Shown here piece after piece: positions 26,001 through 41,000 of a stretch of 64,000 nt of DNA. The DNA lies in NCBI GenBank assembly GCA_020746105.1, contig CM036622.1, positions 12,758,487 through 12,822,486 of the forward strand. The letters are read 5' to 3'. The DNA comes from Trogon surrucura. Taxonomy: Eukaryota > Chordata > Aves > Trogoniformes > Trogonidae. The translations under genes and the position numbers were made by a program. Under the pieces are notes generated by a model. The model did not search any database. It was not told the DNA's origin and saw nothing but the letters and a program-made list of their open reading frames with translations. Position 1 is the first letter of the stretch. Each line of letters starts with the position of its first letter.

Positions 26001-29000
26001 CTCGGTGATGAAGACAAGCTTTGTCCTCCTGAGCCAGTTTGGCTACGTACCAATGTCACCTGTACCATCTCTGTTCCACAGAAAAAATAGACTTTCTGGG
26101 CAGCCTAAACACTTGTAGCTAATCACAGATATTTTAACAGACTGACAGAAGAAGATAACAGATTCTTATTTTCTGACTTTTACATGTCCAGGTGGGTGCT
26201 TGGTTTTGCTCTCTGCTGTACAGCTGAGCTTAGGCAGTCCCTAAGTCCTTCAAAGAGATTAAATCACTGCAAATGTTTCAACAATTACATGGCAGTAAAT
26301 CCTTTATTAAAGCGACTTTTCTAAAAGAAAAATTTGTACATTAACTTGTCTATCATTACCCATAAGCCACTTGGGAAAAAATGAATACTTGCTAGAGGGG
26401 GTAAAAGAAGAAAAACATCTTTAAAACTCTTACCAGACCATTAAGTAGTCATACTAAAGACCTTCAAAGGCTGTTCCCAGGCACTGAAACAAGCTGCTTT
26501 CATGGCTAATTATGTTTGCTTATAAGAGAATTAATGTGAGTATTTAGAAATTATTACATCAGTCAGATGAAAACATTTAGAATACTGAAACCAAGAGTAA
26601 TGCTGCCCTAGGATGTCAGAAATATTCTTTTTTAAAAGGTCCTCCTTGGAAAAGCAGATTATTTTTTTGTCTGCTGACTTATTAGATGGTTTATTATGAA
26701 TATACTTTGTGATTCTTCTGCCTTGAGCTATAGTCTGTTGTTGATGTTCATGTAAAACTCCTGTCTGTATCAATTGGCCAGTCCTTATTCAAGGCTCTAT
26801 TGCTGAAATTAAAAGAGTTAGTCTCCGAGGAGAGTTATAGTGAACGGAGAATTACAATGGCAAGAGATAAGTTAGGACCGCAACACAAGTGTAGTGATTC
26901 ACTGTCAAAAATTATCGCTGCAGAGGGAAATCAATGACACCAAGCCTACCATTGCTCTGAGATTCCTGTAGCACTGTCACAGGGGGTGAGAAAGGGATTC
27001 TCTTCTTCTGTAGGGTCCATATGCTCATTCATTTCTCCAGAAGGGCAGAATTTAACACAGAGGTAGCTAATGGCTAATTGGATTAATGGAGCAAAGGTGG
27101 GAGAGCCTTTGGATAATAGTACAGGCTAAGCCACCCCTTTCTGTGTGCGGTGTCAGTCACTGTGTCTGACCCTGGAAGTTTTGTCACTGCTGATGTGGAG
27201 AACGTGTCATCCTCCAGTGCACAGGGAGGACATGCTCTAAGGCATCTGGCAATCACTTGCCCTCGCTGTCCCTCTTTCCCTGGCTGTAGAATGGTGATAA
27301 TAACATTGATTTGATAAGGAAGTTAATTCGTGGTTTTTCTTAAATTGCTTGTAATGCTTGCGTGGAGATCACTGTGGAAGTGTAAAGCATTGGCATAGTC
27401 AACTTGGCTTCATTTAGCAGTTGAAGAGCTGTTCAATTGAATCATGTGCACTCCCTGAGACTACCCAATTGAGGAAAGTATGGTGAAAAAAAGCTTAGAG
27501 TGACTGGTGAAATATCCATTTTTACTCTTCTGAATGTACCAGTCAAGCTGCAACTCATGCACATTTGCTGTAGACACAGGATGGGAAAACACTTAATCAC
27601 TTAGAGTGAGTGAGTTGTTTGCTGGCAAGGGAAAATGCAGCCTTTCCAAAGCTCAAACCTTTGCAGGAGTGTAACAGAGCTGGAGGGAGATTTTAATTTT
27701 GAAAATTGTGATTAAGGCAAATTTTCTAGACTCCTGATCAGATCTGCCACTATTATTGTGACTGAGAGATCCTTGCCCAAACTGAGACCTCACTGTGAGT
27801 TGAACATACTCACAAAAAGGGAGATACCCCCTGTTCTTAGTAGCCTGTGGTAATGACAGACAGGACAAACCTGAGAAAAATTATCCCAATTTTACAGGTA
27901 TGGAAATATTTGACATATATTTGGCTTGCTCTGGGTGATGACAGTTAATCTCCCTGTGTGATGGTTTTATTCACTAACCCAGTCAAAATTATTTTCCCCA
28001 GAACTATTGAGTCTTTTTAGAATTGTTACACATACATTTATGGGCACCTTGACTGGGACTAGTCCCATGAACCATACCTAACAAATTGACTGTGAAGCCG
28101 TGCATCGGCTCACTGTATCACCTAGAGAATGGTTCCGTGGTGTGTGAAGCATCCTTTGACATTTTGATTATTCAAGGATGAATACAGGAGGCAGTTGGAC
28201 AACATTAGAAAACTAGATCAGATGCCCCATGGATCATTTCAATTGACAACTGTTTGTGTTCCCAGATAATTCCAGGTGAGGTGCGTGGTGCATAGTAATG
28301 CAGCTGTGCCATTATTGCAGTTGACTTTTGAAGGGTGTGCCTTTTCCAGGCGACTGCAGGATACAGCTGGTGGTTTATATGTGGTCCAAAGGCAGTGAAA
28401 GGGAGATGGGGAATATAACAAATTATGCCATGAAGCCTTGAAAGGGTTGTTCCTTTAACCTAAAACCAGGGACCATCATGTTGAAGCAGGATGATTTTTT
28501 TAAAAAAAAATCCAAAGAGCAGTTCCTGAGAATACTGCATGAAAGCACAACGAGCCTTGATTATATACCTTGGTGAGGAATTCCACCTCTAAAAAAAGGC
28601 ATGGGCACCATCACTGTGCCAGAGGGGTAGCTTGCCCTTAGGACCTTTCTCCTGCTCCTTGTTGCAAGAGTTGTTTCCCTCCAAGCTGGTGCACTGCCTA
28701 TACCACGGCTCAAACACTGCGTTAGGAAATGGAAGCCTGTGATATTATTAAAAGATGCCTGTCTAGTTTCTGAAATTCCAAGAGCCTCTACTTAACTCCG
28801 TGATTCTAGGTCACTAATCTTTAATGAAAATGCTCTTAAAGAGAATAAGAAATGAACACAGCAGTGGAAAATTCTCTCATTCTCTGTTTGCTCCCATTCA
28901 GGAGCAAATGGGAGCCTCTGTCTGTAGACAGGGGAATAGAAATGAGAGTTCTCTCCAGAAAAATTGTTTGGTTCTAGTGTTATGGTAATACACTAGAGAG

Positions 29001-32000
29001 ACAGGAAATATTTTTTACTCAAGTTGAATAGCTCCTTCATCTCTTTTCATCTGATTCTCCACTTCTCAGTGGCCCATACTCCAGCTTTTCAAGCTACCGA
29101 ATACATAAGGTATCTGTTTTCTGCCTGCTCACAGGCTCAGGGAAGCACAATGTTATCCATTCTGAGCATACACAACTCCAGCACCTGAGCCTGCATTTCC
29201 ACGCTACTCTCCTTGTTTTGAAAACCTTCCACATACTTCACATCTAACAGCCTCCTTCCTGGGACTTCTCTTTTTGCCCGATTCTTTTATATCCTCGATT
29301 TTTTAACAACACTCATTTCAAATCCAGTAAATTAATGTTCTGTATTTACATTGTATGTTGTGTGAAGATCAGGATCAGTAGGTGACCTATTTTAAAGAAG
29401 TTGAGGTAAAGAAGCTGAAGACAAGAATCTAAAGCCAAAGACAAATATTGCTGCCAAAAGTAGGAGTAATGAAGATTTAGGCATGATCCATGGCACAGTG
29501 CCCTGACCATACAGTGTAAAAAGATATTGGTTACTCCTACAGATTTTGATAGTCCACATACAAATTTGATGATTTAAAAAAAAAAAAAAAAGTCAAGTTC
29601 AAAAGATTTTTTTTGTATAAAGCAGTCCCTTAGCACTCTACCTAGCAGAGATCTGAAGTACATGTTTAGGTATATGAGTAGTCCATCAATTCAAGGAGAT
29701 TCCTCATATGCCCTAAGCAGTCTGGAGTTGGCCTGTAAGTTAAGTAATATCATAGCTGTAATTCCTGATCACTGCATTTTACCTTTTTAGTAACCCTAAT
29801 TTAAAATATTTCGCATTACTATTTTCATGAGGACTTCAGCCAGCCAGCAAGGTGCTTTCAGTGAAGATGCAGTGTGCTGTGGAACCAGCTTCAGTTCTCA
29901 GTTACTTGAAGAAGTTTTGATGATGTGCAGAGCCAGAGAACTTGGGCTGCCTGGATTTCCTAGCTATCTAATTTTTGAATGATCCACACTGAAACTGGTT
30001 GAGGAAAATAATTAATTTTGGGGATTTGTTTTTTCTTGGGTTTTTTTTCCCCCTCCTTATTTAAAGGAGGATTTAAACAGATTAAAATCTGTTCTCTTCC
30101 CGGCAAAAGAAAGTACGAATCAATAAAGAACACTTTCAAAAAACAGTGTATCTAAAACTTCAAAACAGATGTGTTAATTAAGTCTTCCTCTCTTCATGTT
30201 ACTTATTCTAGAAATAGAAAAGAACATCATGTCCATGGTGACTGTAAAGGGTCATGGGAAGACATTTCATTCGCATTTGTATTTGGTTGACAAATCCCAA
30301 ACCAGGAAATTGTTCTTGTTTGGGTTGCTCTTTTTCATGGAATTGTGACCTTTTGTAGTTCATGCATGTTCCAAGCATTTGAAATATTTGCAAATTAGTC
30401 AAATGTTTCAAAGCCTTGCTGCTAGTTGTATTTGAATTTCCTGTTTTTCCCTTTCCTTGGATTCCATGGAGTAAAATTAGCAGTAGTTTGCCAGTGTGTG
30501 TTTCATTTCAAAGTGCCGAGAAGCTGCTGTCTGCCGGTTACCCAGTTAAAACCAAAAAGAATAGTTATGAACATCTTCCAACTTTCAGCTACCTTCTGCT
30601 GCAGATTTGCATTTAGAACCACACAGACTTCAAACCATCACTGAATATGCAGAAAACAGATCTTCAAAAAAAAAATATTAATACTAATAGATAGGTAAAG
30701 CACTGCTTGATTAAGATTAAAATTGGATGTTGACCAGTTTTCACACAAGATAAAGTTACTGGATTTCCTCTATTTCAGATCAGAAAGGCAATCCCAAGAT
30801 TTTAAGAAAGCGTATTTCTATTGGTTTCAGCAGAGCTACACCAGTTTATACTAGGTGAAGATCTAGTGTTACACTTACAAACTCTTGAAAACTGTTAATC
30901 TTGGCATTCTGAAGAAGCTACTAGAGTAATAGCTCTAAAACACAGTTAACAGCTTGTACTGTATAATTTTGTGGGAAAGGAGGTTAGACTTTATTTTGTT
31001 CTGATTTATTGTTGAATTTAGCCAGGGCTCTGAATGTGACCTGCCTGGTGAATTACTTTCAGCTGTCTTAAACACTGTCATTTTCCATGTCATAATTTCC
31101 AGATAGTTTGGATAATTGCTTGGTCTCCAAACCATCAGAATCCATTACATCACGGCAGGTATTTTTCTTAATTGGCATTGAAGAATCAATGCCCAACAAC
31201 AAGCAAAGCAAAAGCGTGCATTAAAAGTAAAGGATTATTTTGACGAGAACTACTACTGTGGTGCTCACTTTTATGAGCAATTGCGCTGATGCTAGGAGCA
31301 TCACTGGAGTTTTATAGTGGCAAAAAAATTAAGGTGGATCCAAAAGGAAGGACAGAAAATTACTGAAATGATATGAAAATGTAGGATAGCCTGGACCATC
31401 CTATCCCAAACATATCTGATCCAGAATATATCTGAGCATGACTGAATATCCACACAGTCTCTGTCTGAACTATCTTGGATGTGCACGTGGTCTAGTCTTC
31501 ATGGTCAAGGCTTTTTGAATGGCTCAGTCTAAATTGCCTCTTCTGGCTTCCACTCAAATATGACCTCCTGACATTTCCTTCTTGACTCTGAAATTGTGAA
31601 ATGAACTACCCTGGTGCGATTAGTTCCTCAGTCCTGCCTGGATGAGACTGGATAAACAAGTAGCAGTAGATAGCATGCATTTCAGCAAGTAGCAACAAAC
31701 TGAGGTAAGAATTAAACAGCTCCAGCTACACTCCTAACCAGACAGTTGCCAAAGATACTCATGCACTGGAGAATGCACGAGGCTGTAGAACTTACCATTA
31801 GAGGGACTTTTCATTTTTTGAAATTTAGACATATAAAATCCACTTAACTTGTTAGATGGATTTTTCCCAGCATATCCAAGAAAAAACACCTGCTTGTGTG
31901 AGTCCAGCAGAACACTACCTTTTAGTAACTTCTAGAAGCAGTTAGTTTCCTTTCCATGCTGTTGGTGAGTAAGGGTCAAATACAGTTTTCAGTAGACAGG

Positions 32001-35000
32001 CTCCTGCTGGCTTGAGTTTGAGGTGGTTGCTCCTGTCCTGGATATAAAACAGTATCCCAGGGGTATCATCAAGAGAACCAGGGGAGGATATCAGTTTTAT
32101 TATTTTTAATATAATTTCTTTCAATTTCTTCTTGAGTCCTGAGGGAGAATGACAGCAAATGGGAGAATGACAGCCTTAATGTGTATGCCTACAAATGTTG
32201 CAGGTGACCATAAATTTTCCTCATTTATAAACCCAATGCGTGACTCTAAGAGTGCCTGTTATTACATATTACAAAGGCTGGTTTACGCCTGAATGGAGAA
32301 ATATAATCACTTGTCTGTTTTAAATCCCTCTGCCTTCAGCTCATCACAGGATAGTCTGCTTTTATTAGGAAACAAAGGAATAACTGAGTCATTTTAATGC
32401 TATCCTCTGTATAATTCATCTTCATACTATTCACTGATGATCAGTAGTCTCTGTTTCTCCATGGGCTTCTCAAATTCTCTACAGGAAATGACAACTGTGA
32501 TAAAACAAAGTTTGGAGTTTCCCCCCACCTTGATACTGAAAAAACATTGCTCTAGTGATTGCAAAGGCAGAGAAAATATGTCAAGATTACATTAACATCA
32601 TCCCGCACTACCATCTCGCTCAGCTGGTTCTGGTCTCTGCCATGGAAAAGCACACAGGGCTCTCACTATGTTGGAGACTTCTGAGCTGTCTTTTCTTCAT
32701 TGATAGTATCATGTTTTAAGCGTATTTCTTGCAAGACCATCTCTGACCAACTTATAAATCTTTAAAAGGGGAGACCAAACCTTCTACATTTTGCCCCAAA
32801 ATTGACCATATAATTTCTCTCTCTCAATTCTAACAGCAAGCTATTTTCTAAGGAAAATGTTACTCCAGAGTAATTTCCTGTATGTATACTCTTACTCTGG
32901 AGCAAGAGTAATTTTTTCCAGCATACTTCAATCCCTAGTAGATGTTACTGATTTCTCTCCAGAGGAACTTATAGGCAAGCCCGTACACTGATACCAGAGG
33001 CTATCCTTCTTGAATAACAGAGAAGGAATGAACAGTGTTGTTCTTCAACACTTTTTTTTTTCCTGCAGTCCCTAATACCACTGCATTTATGCTCTGAAAA
33101 TTTCCAAAAGTGATACATCATTGACCTGGGAACAAGGAATCCTGCTGCTTCTTCTGAACTTCCAGTTAATTCCAAGATGATGTACAAGCTCCCTGTGAAA
33201 TACTGTGACATCATTCTATGATTCTGTGTTCACCATGGGGAAGTGTCTAATACTTCTTCTCAGACTAATCCGAATTTAACCCAAGTTAGAAATGAATTGG
33301 AGGAACGCTGCTTACAGTGCAATGGCTCTGTTCTGGCTCATAAAGTATATTCCACACTGTGATAGTGCATTTGCGAGACCATTTTGAGCTTGTGATAAAA
33401 TACAGACTGGTTTATGAACTTGGTTATAAATGTTTTTGCAAAACAACCAGCAGAACAAAATACGGATAAGTGCATTCTTCATTGGCCTGAGGTGACCAAC
33501 TTAAGAAGTGTGTGAAACATACACAGGAGAATCAAAGGATGGTAAAGTGTGTGAGGCCAAAATCATCTTTTGCTACAAACTGCATCCATGCAGAGCCTAT
33601 AGCATCAGAGGTTGAGGTCTCTGTGTGAAACAGCTTTATAAGAATTCTGCTGGTTAACTCACAGCAGAATCCTGAATAGCTTCAAATGACAGTGCAAGCC
33701 CCAGGTTATCAATAAATTATTGATCTTTAGATTCCTCACCACAGGCTCCGTATTCTCACGCATGGAACACCTGAGCTTCTGTCATCAGGGAAAATAAGGG
33801 CACGCAACATCTAGAAAAGTGCTTGTGCTTGACAGTGTCAAAGAGGAGAACCACTGTTTACTAACAGAGTAGTCAACTTAATTTGTGCTTTGTCTTTTAA
33901 AACAAATGTTATTGTCTTTTTCAGAAACAGTGTCATTTCCCCTGTCATAGATGTCATAGACTGGAAAACTTTTCAGTACTATCACTCTGTGGGCCTACAT
34001 CGGGGTGTTTTTGATTGGAAACTAGATTTTCATTGGGAACCTGTGCCAGAGCATGAAGAGAAGGTACGACAGTCTCCCATCAGCCCTATCAGGTAACAGT
34101 CCATCAGCCAACATGCCTCTGCTCAGCTCAGCAGCAAAACCGTACAATTTAGGTCATCTCCCAGCTATCAGAAGAGAGATGTGGTTACTTGCATATGCTC
34201 AGTTAAGGTTTTTTGAAGGGATAGGTTTTGGTTTACAATGAGTTGGTTTGGTGTTTATTAATCATTCTAACTAGATTGCAATCATACTTGCAGTATGACA
34301 AATACTTTCCACAAGTTGACACAATTAGCTTACAGCCTCACCAGACAAGGTGTGAAGGTTTGTAGGGAAAGCAAAAGATGGATCATACAGAATTAAAAGA
34401 GATGTCTTAATCATGGTCTCTTTGTCTGTTCTTTTGGGTGTATGTGTATGTAACATTTCCCACTGTTCTGCATCTTATTTGATAATTCATCTCTTGGCTC
34501 TCTTCCCCAGGCAAATCCTACAATTAGGTTCCAGTTGTTCTCTCTTTTGGTTAGATAATCAACTCATTCAAACTTCTATGGAGTAGTATTCAATCATTTT
34601 GTAATACTATAGAAATGGTGGGATTTTCACACTTCACATAATTCTTTGTCCAAAATTGAAGTTGTTCACTTCTGAACTGTTTTCTGTGCAGGAGTCCTGT
34701 GGTGGCCGGTGCAGTTGTGGCCATGGATCGACATTACTTCCAAAACACTGGAGCTTATGATTCTGACATGGCCATGTGGGGAGCAGAAAATCTGGAGCTA
34801 TCTATAAGGGTAAGACCCTAAATTAAAACATCAAGCTGTTGTAACTACTGGGCTTTTACGGAACCTGAATGAAAAAGCCAGAAGCTATTTATAAAAGCAG
34901 TTAAGTGCAGAACGTCTTGGAATAAAGAGACTATCAATTTCCTTGCTGAAATCTATTCCCACACTCCATGATCTGTCGGGACTATACAAGGACATGCAGT

Positions 35001-38000
35001 TGCTGTCAGTTAGGAGCATTATGTCAGGAGAAGGAAGTTTCACTGGCTATCACTCTCTGCCCGAGGACTGAGTCACTGGTTTCGGCACCTTCTGAAAGCT
35101 GCCTTGTCTCTTTTGGCACATAACGTGCACCAAAGACAGAGCAGCTTTATTTCTTTGCCAACCTGCAGTTTTAATACCAAATTGTTTATATTAAGTTTTT
35201 AGCGTTGGTTTTTTCTTCTGAATACAAAGAGTAACTGATATGAAAAGGCAACAAATATTGCAGACACAAAGGGTATAAAGTCTTTAATATCCCAGACAAA
35301 AGATGGTGTGCCCTCAGGCCTCTTCACTACACTGCACTGGTTGTGCACAGGAAAACACAAAAGCATATAAACAGCCTCACTGAGTCCAATCAAAGGTTGG
35401 TCTTGCCCAGTAACTCCTCTGTGTCTCTGCATCTGTGGGGAGCAGTATATGAAGAAGCAATGTGCAGATTAGAATTTCCTGAGGCAGAGTCTACAGTGAA
35501 GGAGCTTCTCCTTTTTAGATAAAGGTAATCTAAATAAGGTAATCTCTTCTTGTGCTTTCACTTTTGTTTCAGACTTGGCTCTGTGGTGGTTCTGTGGAAA
35601 TTATTCCATGCTCCCGAGTTGGGCATGTCTATCGAAATCATTTTCCCCGTGCTTTCTCCTATGAAGATGCCATTGTGAGGAACAAAATCCGAATAGCAGA
35701 GACCTGGCTGGGCTCTTTTAAAGAGAATTTCTACAAGCACGACCCAGTGGCTTTCTTAATCAGCAAGGTAAAGACATCTGTAGTAGTTTGTTTCTGAGAG
35801 GAGGAGTGTGTGTTGGGGTAGGTGAAGTGTGGAATAGGGGAGGGAGGGTCTAAGTGCAAACATTCAATGTGCGGGTGCTGGGGGTAGTCTTTTTACGAAA
35901 CCTGCCAGTGGAAGAGCTGTCAGATCAGGAAGGTAAGTGAGAAACTTGTGCTTAGGAGTTGTTTGCTGAAGTTATCAAATCTCTTAGAGTAAGGCTCCTT
36001 CTCCGAATGACTCCCTATGCAGCTTGCTCAACAAGCTGGGATTTATTTTTCCACCAATAGTACACAGAGGGTTGCAGTGCACCTGAAGTGGAAGCTGGTA
36101 GCACTGTGTCCTCAAAGGGCCCTTCCAGAGGATTCAGTCTTTGTTACTGAAGGCCTTCTTCATGTCATTCATGAGGATATTCAGTAATCTTGGGCATGTG
36201 GCAAACTGTGGTGTCTCTTCTATTGGAACGGGACGTATCTGAATGGTCTAGTGACAAAAAAGCTGATTTTTTTCCCTGAATTGACAGATATCCAGGAGCA
36301 ATTGTGTGTAACTGAGAAAGTCAGATCTCAGCATAGCCACTACTTACAAGTTACTTTTTCACTAGAAGCATCAGGCAGCAATCCGACCTCCAGGGATTTG
36401 GATTCCCAGCAGCCTGTACACTAAGACAGGCTTGCAGCCAGGTGTGTGGTGTAACCCTGGCATGCAGCCACACTTGGACTGTCTGGGAGCTACACACCAT
36501 CCAACAGCTACAGAGCAGCCACACTTGTTTATAAGCCACTGTATAACCCATTGCAGATCAGGATCAGCCAAGAGACTGTATATTCCATGTATTTTAAAAA
36601 AGTAGATGTTTGTTTATTTGGAGTCATACAGCTGTGGTTAATGTTGTTGTTAATGTGAAGCTGTTAATGTTGCTCAAGTTCCTAGAAATTCTCTGGCTCC
36701 AATATATTTTCCTGTAATGATATCCTATCCTACAAGGCAGTGGACAAGCTTGTGAGCAGTTGTGAATGGAAATGTGTCATTCATCTTCTTGTTCTTTTAA
36801 CAATGCCATGCTTTCAGGAAGAAAAAGATTGACTGAAAACAATTAGAGAGAGCATGGGTAGGTGCTCTGCAAAGTTTTCCATTCGGTTTTGCTCTTGCAT
36901 TTCAGTCCTGCATGCCTCAGTCATTGCAGTGCTCGCCATCATCTAAAAGAGCCAGATCCAGCAGGAGATGTGTTATAGTGGAGCAAGGAGAAGGGCTGTG
37001 CGTTGGTGCGGCTTCTCTCCTGTCCCCTAGTCTGACCTCCTTACGCTCCACAAGTGAATCTGCCTCTCCAGTCTGCCTGCTATGCTAATCCTAGAGTCTG
37101 AGGCTATCATGTTCCTTTTTAAATTCTATTTTCACTTTTTAAAACAGCTTCTCTCTCCATATCTGTGCTGTAGGTTTGAACTCCACTTGGCAGATGTTCT
37201 TCAATTGACTCACAAGAGTTACAGCCATGTAACAGCAACGAGGATGCTAGGCCAAGTCTTTTAAGATGGGCAGTTAGGTCTTTAAATCATTTAATAATTT
37301 CCTGAAGGCCTTTCTTGTCAACTCAGAAACAATTTTCTGTACTAAAATCTAGAGCCGTTGAAGATACAGTTTACAAGCTGTAAACACCATGACCTTTTGC
37401 CTGAGAGTTTATTGTACCCAGAATATTTAGTACTCCTAAGTATGATGCTCCTTCAAATGATCAGTTTTATGATCTCATGTGCCCAGAATACCATAACATA
37501 AAAGGCCCTTTTTTCTGTCCCTTCCTTTCACAGCCAATATTTTCAGCCTGTCAGTGCAGCGAGAAGTTATTCAAGAGACACAAGCAGGCAATGACATTAT
37601 TACCGCTCAGCTGCAGATGGGCCCTGCGGGGATTTGTTGTGCTGTGAGGCTGTGCGGAGCCACCTATTGACCACTACGAGCATCAATTCAAGCCTTGACT
37701 GCCCACATTGCCCACTGCAGAAAATAGCTAGTGATCACCGTTTGGATTATTTTATAAGTCATCCTGCTTTATGGTCTGAATCGCATCCTGCATAGGATGC
37801 CTGTGGCTTGGGCATTAATGCTCACGACTACGGCTCTTCCCAGCTCTCAACTATTTCAGCCACTGCCTCTTTTTCTCCTCTTCTTGTGTGGTTTGTTTAT
37901 TAATTTGCATGCACAGTTTCCTTTCAGACTGGTTTACAGGGATAATGACTTTCTTTACATTATTTACATGATTTATTTAGCATCAAATGCAGACTGTAGC

Positions 38001-41000
38001 TATTATGACAAAATGAGATTTAATGTCACCGCCCTCTTCAGCCAAAGCAGAGTGTAATGAAAAACATCTCTTTTTAGGGGAAGCATTTTACTTCTGTTTA
38101 CCAGGAAAACCTCTGAGGTGCAGGTTTGTGTGGTGCTGAATTGCTGAACTTTATTGTTATATTTATTGAATCTAAGACTGATTCTCAACAATTAGGTTCT
38201 CTTTAACAGAGACTCTTTAACTATTGAGTTTTGCCAGCGCAGCTTACAGGAGCTGACAAACAGTGCACCTAGCATTACTGATCCCTGCTTTTGAAACTGA
38301 TACCTCTCCTTTGATAGTTTAGTGGTCACGGTAGTATTGGGTTGATGGTTGGACTAGATGATCTTAGAGGTCTTTTCCAACCTTTATGATTCTATGATCT
38401 TCAAGGCCCTTCATTTGTCAGTGATTTCCAGGCATGTTGCAAAGTCCTTTTTTTTTTTTTTATGGATGCAGAAAAATAGCTGCTCTGAGGAATATTTACA
38501 GGCAATTCTTTGCTTATGTTTTAATTTCTGATGTAGGAATCCAGACCACCTTTCTGGAATCCCAAACTGCATTTTAAAAAGTAGAAATATGAAGTGGGAG
38601 ACCTGCTGCTGGCAAGAAATAGGAGAAAGACTTTTAAGGGTGGTGAGGTATTTTTAGTATTTGGGCATTGAGAGATTTAGAAAAGTGTTTTGTGTCATTT
38701 TGAATTTGAAGGATTAGACACTTACATGCTTAGAGGTTTTCAGAACCCTGTTAGCCAGTGCTAAATACCTTTATATATTCAGACTGTCAGCCCTTTGCAG
38801 TGCAAATGCCCATAGCTGCACCAAGAGTTGAAGGCACTTGTCTTTTTTCAGAATGGAGTTGCTATCAGGAAGGGTGAGAGTTGACATTGTGTGTATATAA
38901 TTCAAGAAAACACATAAAGCGTAGGAAAGGTTCTATATTTACAGCTGCAAAATGCATTCACTTACTAGACTTAGGAACTGTCAGATAATTATGTGACAGA
39001 TTTTTTTTTTTAGCTCTATTTTGTCATCACTTACATCCTCTGATCATGGAGGACTGACAGTTACTGGTTAATTTGGGCTGCTAAAGGCCAGAAAACTGAA
39101 GTGTAATCAATGGGGCAAATTCTACACTGAATGACAATCTAATACAATCGCACCAATTTCAGTGCAACAAGCATCAAATTTGTCTCTGACTTATCTGATT
39201 AAAAAGATGACAAAGGCTGACTTATCTTGAAATAACTACTTTTAGCGGAAATAGTTATTTTCACACTGTATGCTACTTCTGAAACATTTGCTTCCATCAC
39301 AGTGCCAGACTAAATGCTAGTTTAGGATAGACTTGGAGAAAGGCTATAGCTCATCCTCCTCCTTTGTGTAGTCATGACATATATATCTCAATATCTATAA
39401 CAGGCAGGATAGAAGAGGTGGTTGAAATAATTTCTATGCAGTTATTTTCACTTCTAGCATCTCTAATACAAATAGACTAGTAACCTTGCTCCCCCTATGC
39501 TTTCTCCATAAAGGCAGAGAAGCCAGACTGCAGTGAACGCCTTCAGCTACAGAAGAGACTGGGCTGTAGAAATTTCCGGTGGTTTCTATCAAATGTGTAC
39601 CCTGAACTCTCTCAACCCAAAGACCCCAAAGACACACCAAAATTCTCTGGCAAGGTAAGAGGAAACAAAATGCAAAGAATGATGAGTGGTTTTGCATTGT
39701 TCAGAGACGCTAGGATTGCTTCTATGTACTAAGAACTCAGTGAGCACAGAGTAAGAGGCTGCTCCTGTTCTGGAACATTTTTTGTCCAAACAGACAGTGC
39801 ACTAAGGATGGAAGGAGAAAGAAAGGGAATGAGGAGACAACAGCTGGTCCAAATTCTCACATAAACATTGAAAGCCAGCCAGGAGCTGAACCCAGGTTGT
39901 CAGAATGTCCTAACCTCAGGTTATTTAGGTGCCATTAGTAAAGGAAAAGAGTTGTGTTGCCTCATGAAGATGGCAACAGCAACAGCAACTGAGATATCTA
40001 TGTGCTGACCCATGTACATGAGAGAAAAAAGCATTTCTTTGGTCCTGCATTTCACAGAATCACAGAATCACAGAATGTTAGAGGTTGGAAGAGACCCTAA
40101 AGATCATCTAGTCCAACCCCCCCGCCAGAGCAGGACCACCTACAGTAGAGCGCCCAGGAACGCGTCCAGGAAATTTCAGGAATTTCTCCTGAGGACAGAG
40201 GTGGTAACAATAGCAGTTCCTTGGCAGACTGTCTACAGGAGGCAATATACTCAATGTTTTTGTTAAAATACAAAAGTTGATAATTGTCATTCATTAAAAT
40301 ATTAATTTATTCCAGGTAGTCTTACTGGAAAGGATTTTTCCCCAACAAGGTGACAAGGTCCACTAACTGAGTCACACCCTGATATCTGTAGCGAGATTTT
40401 ACTGTGTCCTCTTATTATTTTGTCTGTTCTTTATTTTCAAAGTTTGCTTGAGAAGAGTGTAAGAAGCGAGTGTGGATCACAGGAACTGTCACATTTTTTT
40501 TCTTCTAGGATATCTTGATTTTTTTCTGACCAAAGTGTCCAGTTGAAGTGCAGTTTTCCGTTAGCATAAAAATTTTGACAGATTTTTTCTAACTACCACA
40601 ACAGTTAAAACCAGAAGTGGGTGTCTCTAACATAAACAATACTCACTGCATAACACTGACCTTTGGTGAGACGCTGCCTTTCATAACAGATCAATTTGCA
40701 AGATCAATATGTACGATCTAGCCTGAAATAAAAAAATATTGCGTGACTTATGACCAAAACCATCTATCATAAAGGGGTACAATCACAAAAAAGTCAGCTG
40801 AAGGACATTTTTGTTGTATCTGATTATGTTTTATTTCAGTTTAAACCTTTACTTACAGCTTTACAATACTGGTGTTGGCTTCTGTGCAGATTACAGACCT
40901 GGAAGAGCCAGTGCAGAAGGCTCTATCGAACTCTCTCCTTGCAGTGACAGCCTCACCCAGGTACTGCATCCTTTAAGTACATAGGCACTGTGTCACTTCT

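Larger units (their letters stand above)
25646..33924. other. GALNT15 intron 3 (8.3 kb)
   Basis: The largest intron of the gene. No coding frame is supported in it on either strand. Recognisable content is two MIR-like SINE fossils near 27.25-27.40 kb and 27.88-27.95 kb, a 16-base A run near 29,576-29,591, and an imperfectly doubled 14-base GGGAGAATGACAGC block near 32,144-32,174. The rest looks like unremarkable AT-rich intron. Confidence 0.7.

Noticed and set aside
31500..31620. Possible L2 LINE tail
   Set aside because: The CTTCCACTCAAATATGACCTCCTGAC stretch vaguely resembles the L2 3' end, but the match is short and unsupported by flanks.
33190..33232. ATTCTATGATTCTGTG as a further CR1 tail
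   Set aside because: The octamer-like end is present, but the upstream bases do not match the CR1 3' body, so it may be chance or too decayed to call.
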